Source of the DNA: Alistipes sp. | Lineage (GTDB): Bacteria; Bacteroidota; Bacteroidia; Bacteroidales; Rikenellaceae | Direction: 5' to 3' | DNA: 12,577 nucleotides | NCBI GenBank assembly: GCA_029051915.1 | Contig: JAIDKM010000122.1 | Location: 1 to 12,577 of the forward strand | Shown: piece after piece, positions 1 through 7,132 of the stretch | Numbering within the stretch: the stretch's first letter is position 1 | Layout: every line of letters starts with the position of its first letter | Program-made: the position numbers and the translations under genes | The notes under the pieces: model-generated | Seen by the model: only the letters and a program-made list of their open reading frames with translations | Databases searched by the model: none | Told to the model about the DNA's origin: nothing

Positions 1-54
1 CGCCAACACCATGACGACCAACCGGACGGCCTGCCAAAACGAAGCTGCATTCAT
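1..54 (-). CDS. Start of a small, probably membrane-bound protein (partial, runs off left edge)
   Basis: Only the first 18 codons are in the window. They start at an ATG at 54-52 and read MNAASFWQAVRLVVMVLA, a short polar start running into a hydrophobic stretch, as expected for a transmembrane segment or signal anchor. The start is supported by a good Shine-Dalgarno sequence (AGGAGA) 8 nt upstream and by a spacing of only 3 nt from the stop of the preceding small gene. It is probably the fourth gene of the recQ unit. I do not recognise the family and the rest of the protein is not visible, so no function can be given. The reading frame is well supported; membrane location is inferred. Confidence 0.6.
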   Translation of the reverse strand, partial: MNAASFWQAVRLVVMVLA

Positions 55-57
55 AAG

Positions 58-249
58 CTATTTCTCCTGTGCGCGGTGGGGCCGGAAGCGCAACGACCCG
101 AAAATCATGGCAGCGGAAGCGAACGCCAACACCACGGGGACATACCAGATCTCATGGCCGCCGGCCATGACGACCCGCCACGCCGCCACGAGAGCCAGCA
201 CGAAGAAAATGACGGCCATGATGGACATGAATCTACTCAATACTTTCAT
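58..249 (-). CDS. Small two-helix membrane protein of unknown function (63 aa)
   Basis: This 63-residue protein has two predicted transmembrane helices, at about residues 8-26 and 35-53. A short loop (WRVVMAGGHEIW) joins them and the C-terminus is basic (RFRPHRAQEK). I chose the ATG at 249-247 over the TTG two codons earlier because it lies 2 nt past the TGA stop of the preceding gene; either is possible. There is no signal-peptide cleavage site, no cysteine and no catalytic motif. It is the third gene behind recQ, with junctions of 2 and 3 nt, so it is almost certainly co-transcribed with its small neighbours. The helix - WR(I/V)V - helix - basic tail plan matches the upstream 74-residue protein, which hints at duplication. 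I do not recognise the family. Coding is supported by packing and composition; the role is unknown. Confidence 0.62.
   Translation of the reverse strand: MKVLSRFMSIMAVIFFVLALVAAWRVVMAGGHEIWYVPVVLAFASAAMIFGSLRFRPHRAQEK
63..68 (-). promoter_or_regulatory. Shine-Dalgarno site for the gene at the left edge
   Basis: The minus strand reads AGGAGA, 8 nt before the ATG at 54-52. It lies inside the last codons of the upstream small gene. It stands out because the other starts in this window (recQ, lptB, rpsP, ppdK) have no such motif and have A-rich or neutral leaders, as is usual in Bacteroidetes. It fixes the start of the partial gene. Confidence 0.6.
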
Positions 250-251
250 AA

Positions 252-476
252 TCAAGGAATCTGATATTTATTGGCATCCTCCAGATGCACACGCTTCTTT
301 TTCCGGAACTCGTGCACGGTCATGCCGGCGGCCACGGCCACGAAGACCACGGCGATCAACAAATCGAACAAACTCACGCAAGCCGGCCGGACGATCCGCC
401 AATAGACGCTGAACCCCAACCAGACGATCGTGATGCAAAGGAACAACAAAGCGAGAATAAAAGTCTTTTTGTTCAT
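252..476 (-). CDS. Small two-helix membrane protein of unknown function (74 aa)
   Basis: This 74-residue protein has two strongly hydrophobic segments, at about residues 4-24 and 34-55. A loop starting WRIVRP joins them, and the C-terminus is charged and basic (HEFRKKKRVHLEDANKYQIP). The N-terminus (MNKK) and the tail both carry positive charge, which suggests both ends lie in the cytoplasm as a hairpin in the inner membrane. The ATG at 476-474 lies 11 nt after the recQ stop and there is no terminator between them, so it should be read from the recQ transcript. No Shine-Dalgarno site is visible. I do not recognise the family and see no enzyme motif. It shares its layout and a WRxV motif with the next small protein. 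The function is unknown; proximity to recQ alone is not evidence of a DNA-repair role. Confidence 0.65.
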   Translation of the reverse strand: MNKKTFILALLFLCITIVWLGFSVYWRIVRPACVSLFDLLIAVVFVAVAAGMTVHEFRKKKRVHLEDANKYQIP

Positions 477-487
477 AAGCTATCGTT

Positions 488-2680
488 TTAATTACCCTGC
501 TCGCACATGAAACGGATGCGGACGAGCCGGATCTCCTCCTCGGTATAGTCCGACCCGAGCTCTTCGAGCGCTGCATCGAGCGAATCGCTCTCGGCGTCCT
601 CCTTGAAATAGAGGTAGATATCCTCGGCCTTGTCCTCGTCCATGAAGTCGCGGATGTAGTAGGAGATGTCGAGCCGCGTACCCGAATTGACGATGCCCTC
701 GATCTCGGAAAGCAGTTCGTCGAAATCGAGGTCGCGGGCCCGGGCGATGTCCTCGAAATCCATCTTGCGGTCGATGGACTGGATGATGAAGATCTTGTTG
801 CCCGACTTGCTGGCGACCCCCTTGACGACCATATCCTGCGGGCGGATGATCTCCTTCTCCTCGACGTAGGCTTTGATGAGCCGCACGAACTCCTCGCCGA
901 ACTTTCTGGCCTTGCCGACGCCGACGCCCGTGATGTTCTGCATCTCCTCGATCGTAACGGGATACTGCACGGCCATATCCTCCAGAGAGGGATCCTGGAA
1001 GATGACGAACGGCGGCAAGTCGTGTTTCTTGGCGACCTTCTTGCGCAAGTCCTTGAGCATCGAGAACAACTCCTCGTCGGCCGCACCGCCCTTGCCCATC
1101 GGCACCTCGGCCTCGGCCTCCTTCTCCTCCTGGTCGTAGTCGTGGTCGAGCGTTACGAAGACGGGGAAAGGCATGGCGATGAAGTTCTCGCCCTTTTTGT
1201 TGATCGAGATCAGTCCGTAGTTCTCGATGTTCTTGTCGATCAATCCCAAAATCAACGCCTGCCGGATCACGGCCCCCCAGAACCGGGCGTCGTGCTCCTC
1301 GCCGGCACCGAACCACTTCGACTTGTTGTGTCCGTAACTTTTGATAAGCGCCGTATTCTTTCCTGTGAGCACCCCCACCAGGTAATCGGCCTTGAACTTG
1401 TCGCCGATGTCGCGCAGGGCTTCGAGTACCGTGCGGAGCGCCGCCCGGGCATCGACCTGCGGTTTGGGATTGCGGCAATTATCGCAATTATGGCAATTCT
1501 CCTCGGTATACTCCTCGCCGAAATAATGCAACAAGGTTTTGCGGCGGCACATGGAACTCTCGGCATAGGAGACCGTTTCGACCAGCAGCAGCTTGCCGAT
1601 CTCCTGCTCTGCGACGGGCTTGCCCTGCATGAACTTCTCCAGCTTCTGGATGTCCTTATAACTATAAAAGGTGAGGCAATGGCCCTCGCCGCCGTCGCGG
1701 CCGGCACGCCCGGTCTCCTGGTAATAACCTTCGAGCGACTTGGGAATGTCGTAATGGATCACATAACGCACGTCGGGCTTGTCGATGCCCATGCCGAAAG
1801 CGATCGTGGCGACGATGACGTCGACCCGCTCCATGAGGAAGTCGTCCTGATTGCCGGCCCGAGTGGCGGCGTCCATACCTGCATGGTAGGCCCGCGCCTT
1901 GATGCCGTTGGCGATCAACAATTCGGTCAGCTCCTCGACCTTCTTGCGACTCAGACAATAGATGATGCCGCTCTTGCCCTCCTTCTGCTTGATGAAGCGG
2001 ATGATCTCGCGGTCGACATCGTGCTTGGGCCTGATTTCGTAGTAGAGGTTGGCGCGGTTGAACGACGATTTGAAGACCGCGGCATCGGACATGCCCAGAT
2101 TCTTCTGGATGTCCAACTGCACTTTCGGGGTGGCCGTGGCGGTCAAGGCGATCAGAGGAGCATTGCCGATCTCGTTGATGATCGGCCGGATGCGCCGATA
2201 CTCGGGACGGAAGTCGTGGCCCCATTCCGAGATGCAGTGAGCCTCGTCAATGGCGTAGAACGAAATCTTGATCTTCCGCAGGAAAGCCACGTTGTCCTCT
2301 TTGGTGAGCGACTCGGGAGCGAAGTAAAGCAACTTGGTCTTGCCCGCCATGACGTCGGCGCGCACCTGCTGGACGGCCGTTTTGTTGAGCGACGAATTGA
2401 GGAAGTGGGCGATGCCCGGCTCGGCGGCGAACGTACGCATCGAATCGACCTGGTTCTTCATCAACGCGATCAGGGGCGAAATGACGATCGCCACCCCCTC
2501 CATCAACAACGCCGGCAACTGATAACAGAGCGACTTGCCACCGCCCGTAGGCATCAGGACGAACGTATCCTTCCGCTCCAGCACATTGCGGATGACCGCT
2601 TCCTGATTGCCCTTGAACGACGAAAACCCGAAGTACTCCTTCAGCTTTCCGTGCAACAGGGATGAATCGAACTGTTTCAT
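488..2680 (-). CDS. recQ: ATP-dependent DNA helicase RecQ
   Basis: This is a 3'-5' superfamily 2 DNA helicase that unwinds forks and recombination intermediates. From the ATG at 2680 it is 730 residues. The Walker A motif TGGGKS is at about 45-50, the DEAH box at 145-148, the RecQ aromatic loop follows (ISEWGHDFRPEYRR), and motif VI QETGRAGRDG is at 321-330. The RecQ zinc-site cysteines are at 378, 396, 399 and 402. A winged-helix RQC region spans roughly 410-510, and an HRDC domain spans about 537-606 (NITGVGVGKARKFGEEF). A further helical extension runs to the end, as in other Bacteroidetes RecQ proteins, making it longer than E. coli RecQ (about 610 aa). The frame stays open upstream to an ATG at 2782, but that extension would cover the divergent promoter region and is not RecQ-like; the usual N-terminus is LHGKLKEYFGFSSFKGNQEAV. 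Small membrane-protein genes follow directly. Confidence 0.97.
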   Translation of the reverse strand: MKQFDSSLLHGKLKEYFGFSSFKGNQEAVIRNVLERKDTFVLMPTGGGKSLCYQLPALLMEGVAIVISPLIALMKNQVDSMRTFAAEPGIAHFLNSSLNKTAVQQVRADVMAGKTKLLYFAPESLTKEDNVAFLRKIKISFYAIDEAHCISEWGHDFRPEYRRIRPIINEIGNAPLIALTATATPKVQLDIQKNLGMSDAAVFKSSFNRANLYYEIRPKHDVDREIIRFIKQKEGKSGIIYCLSRKKVEELTELLIANGIKARAYHAGMDAATRAGNQDDFLMERVDVIVATIAFGMGIDKPDVRYVIHYDIPKSLEGYYQETGRAGRDGGEGHCLTFYSYKDIQKLEKFMQGKPVAEQEIGKLLLVETVSYAESSMCRRKTLLHYFGEEYTEENCHNCDNCRNPKPQVDARAALRTVLEALRDIGDKFKADYLVGVLTGKNTALIKSYGHNKSKWFGAGEEHDARFWGAVIRQALILGLIDKNIENYGLISINKKGENFIAMPFPVFVTLDHDYDQEEKEAEAEVPMGKGGAADEELFSMLKDLRKKVAKKHDLPPFVIFQDPSLEDMAVQYPVTIEEMQNITGVGVGKARKFGEEFVRLIKAYVEEKEIIRPQDMVVKGVASKSGNKIFIIQSIDRKMDFEDIARARDLDFDELLSEIEGIVNSGTRLDISYYIRDFMDEDKAEDIYLYFKEDAESDSLDAALEELGSDYTEEEIRLVRIRFMCEQGN

Positions 2681-2780
2681 TTGGCCGTTTGTATGCTTTA
2701 AAATCCGAAAATTCATTGTAAAGATAAAAATTTTTTCCGAAAAAAGCATAACTTTGTGAAAAATTTTATCCGCAAACCGC
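2681..2780. promoter_or_regulatory. Divergent recQ / lptB promoter region
   Basis: This 100-bp spacer is very AT-rich compared with the GC-rich genes on both sides. For lptB, the plus strand holds TAACTTTG at 2749-2756, a full match to the Bacteroidetes -7 element TAnnTTTG, placed 24 nt before the ATG. No convincing TTTG -33 box lies at the right distance; an A/T run is there instead. For recQ, the minus strand reads TATCTTTAC across 2726-2718, one base off the -7 consensus. The two starts would be about 30 bp apart, so the two units may affect each other's transcription. The sequence match is seen directly; promoter activity is inferred. Confidence 0.5.
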
Positions 2781-3569
2781 ATGCGTCTCTACACCAGCGA
2801 ACTTGTCAAGAAATACAAATCGCGCACCGTGGGCAACCACGTTTCGATCGATGTCAATCAAGGCGAAATCGTCGGTCTGCTGGGCCCCAACGGAGCCGGC
2901 AAGACCACGACGTTCTACATGATCGTGGGACTTATCAAACCCAACGAAGGACGCATTTTTCTGGAAAACGACGAAAAAGAGGTCTCCGAACTTACGGCCC
3001 TGCCCGTCTACCGACGGGCCCAGCTGGGCGTAGGCTACCTGGCGCAGGAAGCGTCGGTATTCCGCCGCCTGACCGTCGAGCAGAACATCCGGGCCGTGCT
3101 GGAGATGACCGACTACACCAAAGAGTATCAGAACGAACGGGTCGAAGCCCTGATCGAGGAGTTCCGGCTCCAAAAAGTACGCAAGAGCCTGGGCATCCAG
3201 CTCTCGGGAGGCGAACGCCGCCGCACGGAGATCGCCCGCGCCGTGGCCATCAACCCGGCATTCATCCTGCTGGACGAACCGTTCGCCGGCGTCGACCCCA
3301 TTGCCGTGGAAGACATCCAGTCGATCGTAGCGACGCTCAAACACAAGAACATCGGCGTCATCATCACCGACCACAACGTCGACGAGACGCTGGCCATCAC
3401 CGACCGTACCTACCTCCTCTACGAAGGCAAGATCCTCAAGACGGGATCGGCCGAAGAACTGGCCGCCGACCCGATGGTGCGCAAAGTATACCTCGGTCAG
3501 AACTTCGAGCTTAAGCGGAGCCATCAACTTACGCAAGAGATGAAGAACCGGGGCGGCCGGGAACAATGA
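2781..3569 (+). CDS. lptB: LPS export ABC transporter ATP-binding protein LptB
   Basis: This is the cytoplasmic ATPase that, with LptF and LptG, powers extraction of lipopolysaccharide from the inner membrane and its transport to the outer membrane. It has 262 residues. Walker A GPNGAGKT is at 35-42, the ABC signature LSGGERRR starts at 141, Walker B plus catalytic glutamate (FILLDEP) is at 161-167, and the switch histidine is H198 in ITDHN. The stretches [14 protein letters not shown] and [16 protein letters not shown] are close to E. coli LptB and separate it from the related LivF/LivG type. A 16-residue tail (from SHQLTQEM) makes it a little longer than E. coli LptB (241 aa). It is the first gene of a tight six-gene run and overlaps aroA by 4 bp (ATGA). 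No lptF/lptG gene is in the window. Confidence 0.93.
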   Translation: MRLYTSELVKKYKSRTVGNHVSIDVNQGEIVGLLGPNGAGKTTTFYMIVGLIKPNEGRIFLENDEKEVSELTALPVYRRAQLGVGYLAQEASVFRRLTVEQNIRAVLEMTDYTKEYQNERVEALIEEFRLQKVRKSLGIQLSGGERRRTEIARAVAINPAFILLDEPFAGVDPIAVEDIQSIVATLKHKNIGVIITDHNVDETLAITDRTYLLYEGKILKTGSAEELAADPMVRKVYLGQNFELKRSHQLTQEMKNRGGREQ

Positions 3570-4816
3570 ACATGGACATCACCGTACCTCCGGGGCACGT
3601 CGCAGGCGCGCTGACGCCCCCTTGTTCGAAAAGTTACGCCCAGCGCGCCCTGGCGGCATCGCTTCTCTCGGAGGAGCGTTCCGTACTGCATCACGTGGAA
3701 TTCTGCGACGACACGCGGTCGGCCCTGCGCTGCATCGAGATGCTCGGGGCCGAAGTACAGACGATCGACGAGCACACGCTCGCGATCCGCGGAGGAGTGC
3801 ACCCCCGCAGCCGGATGCTGCCGGTCGGCGAATCGGGACTGGCCGCAAGGCTCTTCACCCCCATTGCGGCGCTCGGCAACGAAAAAATCCGCATCGAAGG
3901 TGAAAAAAGTCTGCTGCAGCGTCCCATGCAGATGATGATCGAACCCCTGCGGCAGCTGGGAGCCGAAGTCTCCGACAACGAGGGATTCCTGCCTTTCGAA
4001 GTATGCGGCCCGCTGCGCGGAGGAACGGTGCGAGTCGACGGATCGGTCTCCTCCCAGTTCATCACGGGGCTGCTGCTCGCCCTGCCGCTCGCGGCCGAAG
4101 ACAGCACCCTCCATGTCGAACGGGCCGTTTCCACTCCTTATTTAGATATGACCGTCGACGCGGCCGCCCGCTTCGGCGTGGAGATCTGCCATAACGACTA
4201 CTCCGAATTCTACATCCCCGGCGGACAACGCTACCGAGGCACCGATTTCGCCATCGAAGGCGACTGGAGCGCCGCGGCCATGCTTCTGGTAGCAGGCGCC
4301 ACGGCCGGAGAACTGACCGTCCGCAACGTCTCGGTGCTCTCCAAGCAAGCCGATACGGCCATCTGCGAAGCGCTCGTGCATGCAGGCGCCGCCGTCATCG
4401 ACGAACCCCACTCCATCACGGCGGCCCACCGTCCGCTGAAGGCTTTCGAATTCGACGCGACCCACTGCCCCGATCTTTTTCCGGCGCTGGCCGCACTGGC
4501 CGCGGCCGCCGAAGGAGTCAGCATCCTCCACGGCACCTCGCGGCTTCGGCACAAAGAGTGCGACCGTGCCGAAGCGATCCGCGAAGAATACGGCAAATTA
4601 GGCATCGAAGTCGACCTTGACAAAGAAGATGTCATGCGCATCCGCGGCGGCGAAATCCGGGCGGCGGAAGTCCGCAGCCACGGCGACCACCGCATGGCCA
4701 TGTCGCTGGCCGTGGCGGCGCTGCGGGCATCGGGGCCCGTACGGATCGAGGGAGCCGAGTGCGTGGCCAAAAGCTATCCCGACTTTTTCGACGACCTCAG
4801 AAAAATAAAGGCATGA
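3566..4816 (+). CDS. aroA: 3-phosphoshikimate 1-carboxyvinyltransferase (EPSP synthase)
   Basis: AroA joins shikimate-3-phosphate and phosphoenolpyruvate to make EPSP, the sixth step of the shikimate pathway, in the cytoplasm. It has 416 residues (E. coli 427). Key residues are visible: K22, S23 and R27 in SKSYAQR; R119 in QRPM; S162-S163-Q164 in SSQF; D303 in CPDLFP; K330-E331 in HKECDR; H375-R376 in GDHRMAMS; and K402 in AKSYPDFF. The loop matching the glyphosate-contact motif GNAGTAMRPL of E. coli reads [10 protein letters not shown] here (88-97), keeping G91 and R95 but with Leu where E. coli has T97 and P101. The protein looks unlike typical Bacteroides AroA (SKSISNRAL, AGTAMRFL). The start overlaps the lptB stop by 4 bp and the stop overlaps aroC the same way, so the three genes are probably translated together. 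Confidence 0.95.
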   Translation: MNMDITVPPGHVAGALTPPCSKSYAQRALAASLLSEERSVLHHVEFCDDTRSALRCIEMLGAEVQTIDEHTLAIRGGVHPRSRMLPVGESGLAARLFTPIAALGNEKIRIEGEKSLLQRPMQMMIEPLRQLGAEVSDNEGFLPFEVCGPLRGGTVRVDGSVSSQFITGLLLALPLAAEDSTLHVERAVSTPYLDMTVDAAARFGVEICHNDYSEFYIPGGQRYRGTDFAIEGDWSAAAMLLVAGATAGELTVRNVSVLSKQADTAICEALVHAGAAVIDEPHSITAAHRPLKAFEFDATHCPDLFPALAALAAAAEGVSILHGTSRLRHKECDRAEAIREEYGKLGIEVDLDKEDVMRIRGGEIRAAEVRSHGDHRMAMSLAVAALRASGPVRIEGAECVAKSYPDFFDDLRKIKA

Positions 4817-5790
4817 ACCGTTTCGGCGAACACTTCCGGATCGCCCTCTGGGGCGAATCGCACGGACTGCAGATCGGTGTAACGATCGACGGTCTGCCGG
4901 CCGGCATTCCGCTCTCGGAGCAGGATTTTGCGGAAGATCTGGCCCGTCGCCGAGCCGGAGCCCTCGGCACCACGCCCCGTCGCGAGCCCGACAGGCCCCG
5001 GATCGTTTCGGGACTCTACGACGGCCATACGACCGGAGCGCCGCTCACCGTGGTCTTCGACAACGAAGACACCTGTTCCGAACACTATACCGCTATTGCG
5101 GGACACGACCGCCCGTCGCATGCCGACCGCGTAGCATGGGAACGCTTCGACGGCTTCAACGACCCGCGCGGCGGAGGCCATTTCTCGGGCCGGCTGACGC
5201 TGGCGCTCGTCGCAGCAGGCGTTGTCGCCAAGAAGATATTGCCTGCGACGCTTCGCTTTTCGACTGCAATCGTCGAATTGGGCGGCTGCGGCGATCCGGC
5301 CCGTTTCGAGGAAATACTGCATGCGGCCGCAAGCGACGGCGATTCGGTGGGCGGCATCGTCGAATGCCGCGTGGAAGGCATACCGACCGGATGGGGCGAA
5401 CCGTTCTTCGACCCGGCCGAAAGCCGAATCGCCCATCTGCTTTTCGCCGTGCCCGGAGTCAAAGGAGCGGAGTTCGGCAGCGGATTCGCTGCGGCCCGCA
5501 TGCGAGGCTCGGAACACAACGACCCGATCGTCGATGCGGCCGGCCGCACGGCCACCAACCATGCCGGCGGCATCGTTGGCGGACTGACGAACGGCAACGA
5601 ACTGATAGTCCGAGCCGCTTTCAAGCCGACGGCCAGCATCGGCCGCGAACAAAACACCTACAACCGGACGACACGAAGCATGGAGCCTCTCACCATACGT
5701 GGCCGCCACGACGTCTGCATCGCCCTGCGCGGCGCCGTGGTTGTCGAAGCTGCCGTAGCCATTGCCCTGGCAGACATGATGCGAAGATGA
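4813..5790 (+). CDS. aroC: Chorismate synthase
   Basis: AroC removes phosphate from EPSP to give chorismate, using reduced FMN, the step after AroA. The chosen ATG at 4813 overlaps the aroA stop as ATGA and gives the expected N-terminus [18 protein letters not shown]. It has 325 residues, shorter than the usual 350-390. Signature 1, GESHG, is at 14-18 with catalytic H17. RPSHAD (100-105) holds the second conserved histidine, H103. GGGHFSGRLT (120-129) is signature 2, and GRHDVCIALRGAVVVEA (297-313) is signature 3. About 30 residues are missing in the variable region before the GDSVGG block (176-181). The GGHFSGRLT, RIAHLLFAVPGVKGAEFGSGF and AFKPTASIGREQ blocks resemble clostridial enzymes more than the RGGGRSSARET form I associate with Bacteroides. 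All catalytic motifs are present, so it should be active. Confidence 0.95.
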   Translation: MNRFGEHFRIALWGESHGLQIGVTIDGLPAGIPLSEQDFAEDLARRRAGALGTTPRREPDRPRIVSGLYDGHTTGAPLTVVFDNEDTCSEHYTAIAGHDRPSHADRVAWERFDGFNDPRGGGHFSGRLTLALVAAGVVAKKILPATLRFSTAIVELGGCGDPARFEEILHAAASDGDSVGGIVECRVEGIPTGWGEPFFDPAESRIAHLLFAVPGVKGAEFGSGFAAARMRGSEHNDPIVDAAGRTATNHAGGIVGGLTNGNELIVRAAFKPTASIGREQNTYNRTTRSMEPLTIRGRHDVCIALRGAVVVEAAVAIALADMMRR

Positions 5791-6629
5791 ATACCCGACG
5801 CGACATAGTGAACCAGGTAACGGCAGCCCTGACGCCGCTCTACGACGCCCGCGAAGCCCGCAGCATCGCCCTGCTCTGCATTTCGGAGCTGGCACAGACA
5901 CCCGTTGCGGCCCTGCTGACCGATCCCGATACGCCGCTCGCTGTCGGAGGAGTGGAGAAAGCGGTCGAAGAACTGAAAGCCGGCCGGCCCGTGCAATATG
6001 TCATCGGCCAGGCCGAATTTCTGGGCCGGAATTATGCGGTACACGAAGGAGTGCTGATTCCCCGCCCGGAGACCGAAGAACTGGCGGCATGGATCCTCGC
6101 CGACGAAAAACAAGCCCGCCGCATCCTCGACATCGGCACCGGCAGCGGCTGCATTGCTGCCACGCTGGCGCTCGGACTGCCCGAAGCGGAAGTCTTCGCC
6201 GCGGATATTTCGGAAAAGGCGCTGGCCGTTGCTGCCGGCAACTTCCACGCACTGAACGCCGCAGTAACCCTGCGCCGGGCCGACGCGCTGCGAGATCTCC
6301 CGGAAGCGTTCCCGGAACGGTTCGACCTGATCGTCTCCAATCCGCCCTACGTACCGCAGCGCGACCGGGCCGCCATGCACCTCAACGTCCGCGACTACGA
6401 ACCCCCCGAAGCGCTCTTCGTTCCTGACGACGACCCGCTGGTCTTCTATCGGGCCATCGCCCGGGCCGGGCGACGCATGCTGCTGCCCGGAGGAGCTCTC
6501 TACTTCGAAATCTACCACCTGGCAGGCGACGCCCTCCGCCGGATGCTCGCCGACGAAGGATACGATGCGATCCGCCTGCGTGAAGACATGAACGGCAAAC
6601 TCCGGATGTTATGCGCACGTCTGAAATGA
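5787..6629 (+). CDS. prmC: Peptide chain release factor N(5)-glutamine methyltransferase PrmC (HemK)
   Basis: PrmC methylates the glutamine of the GGQ motif in release factors RF1 and RF2, using S-adenosylmethionine, and so helps translation termination. It has 280 residues (E. coli 277). An N-terminal helical domain (about 1-80) that docks the release factor is followed by a Rossmann-type methyltransferase domain. Visible motifs are LIPRPETEEL (90-99), the SAM-binding DIGTGSGCIA (115-124), an acidic residue at the end of the second strand (AADIS), and the catalytic NPPY at 185-188, which binds the glutamine side chain. The start overlaps the aroC stop as ATGA, and the stop overlaps recX the same way. 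A prmC-recX pair also occurs in Bacteroides as I recall it; the aro genes upstream are a different context. The C-terminus (GKLRMLCARLK) is typical. Confidence 0.96.
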   Translation: MNTRRDIVNQVTAALTPLYDAREARSIALLCISELAQTPVAALLTDPDTPLAVGGVEKAVEELKAGRPVQYVIGQAEFLGRNYAVHEGVLIPRPETEELAAWILADEKQARRILDIGTGSGCIAATLALGLPEAEVFAADISEKALAVAAGNFHALNAAVTLRRADALRDLPEAFPERFDLIVSNPPYVPQRDRAAMHLNVRDYEPPEALFVPDDDPLVFYRAIARAGRRMLLPGGALYFEIYHLAGDALRRMLADEGYDAIRLREDMNGKLRMLCARLK

Positions 6630-7132
6630 AAAAGCCGAAGACCCGCCGCGACAAGACGCCCGACGAAGCGCTGGCTGCGCTGATGCGTCTCTGTGCCCGG
6701 GCCGAGAAATCCCAGAGCGACGCCCGACGGCTGATGCGCGGCTGGGGAGTCGAAGCAAGTGCAGCGGAAGAGGTACTGGCCCGTCTGGTGCGCGAACGTT
6801 TCATCGACGACGAGCGCTACGCAACGGTTTTCGTCCGTGAGAAGATGCGGCTGAGCGGCTGGGGCGAATACAAGATACGAGCGGCCCTGCAACGCAAGAA
6901 GATCGACCGCACGACGATCGAAGAAGCGCTGGCCGCCACCGACCGCACGGGGATGGCGGAACGCCTGCGCACACAACTCGAACGCAAAACCCGAATGATC
7001 CATTACGGAACAAGATACGAACTCAAAACCAAACTGATCCGTTACGGTCTCGCACTCGGATACGACTACGAAACCGTATACGAAACGGTTGCCACTCTTG
7101 TAAGCGACAACGAACCATGCGACGATTTCTGA
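6626..7132 (+). CDS. recX: Regulatory protein RecX
   Basis: RecX binds RecA and limits growth of the RecA filament on DNA, restraining recombination and the SOS response. It is an all-helical protein of three-helix repeats. The 168-residue form from the ATG at 6626 gives a 4-bp ATGA overlap with prmC, repeating the pattern of the three upstream junctions. An ATG at 6611 would add five residues and is the alternative. Family blocks are visible: ALMRLCARAEKSQSDARRLMRGWGV near the N-terminus, LVRERFIDDERYATVFVREKMRLSGWGEYKI in the middle, and KTKLIRYGLALGYDYETV near the end. No recA is in the window. The stop lies 16 nt inside the next gene. Identification rests on the RFIDDERYA and WGxxKIxxAL patterns. 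Confidence 0.9.
   Translation: MKKPKTRRDKTPDEALAALMRLCARAEKSQSDARRLMRGWGVEASAAEEVLARLVRERFIDDERYATVFVREKMRLSGWGEYKIRAALQRKKIDRTTIEEALAATDRTGMAERLRTQLERKTRMIHYGTRYELKTKLIRYGLALGYDYETVYETVATLVSDNEPCDDF

Noticed and set aside
1022..2665. A 547-codon open frame on the plus strand opposite recQ
   Set aside because: It is the antisense shadow of recQ. Its protein is Leu/Asp/Val/Gly-rich with no recognisable domain, while the minus strand encodes a full RecQ. Long antisense frames are common in GC-rich genes.
2681..2782. A 34-residue N-terminal extension of RecQ from an ATG at 2782
   Set aside because: The extension is unlike RecQ N-termini and would be encoded in the divergent promoter region, overlapping the lptB start. 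The ATG at 2680 gives the usual start.
5136..5786. An upstream extension of prmC in frame through aroC
   Set aside because: The extra sequence is Arg/Pro-rich, typical of a GC-rich shifted frame, and lies wholly within aroC. The ATG at 5787 matches family length and the ATGA overlap pattern.
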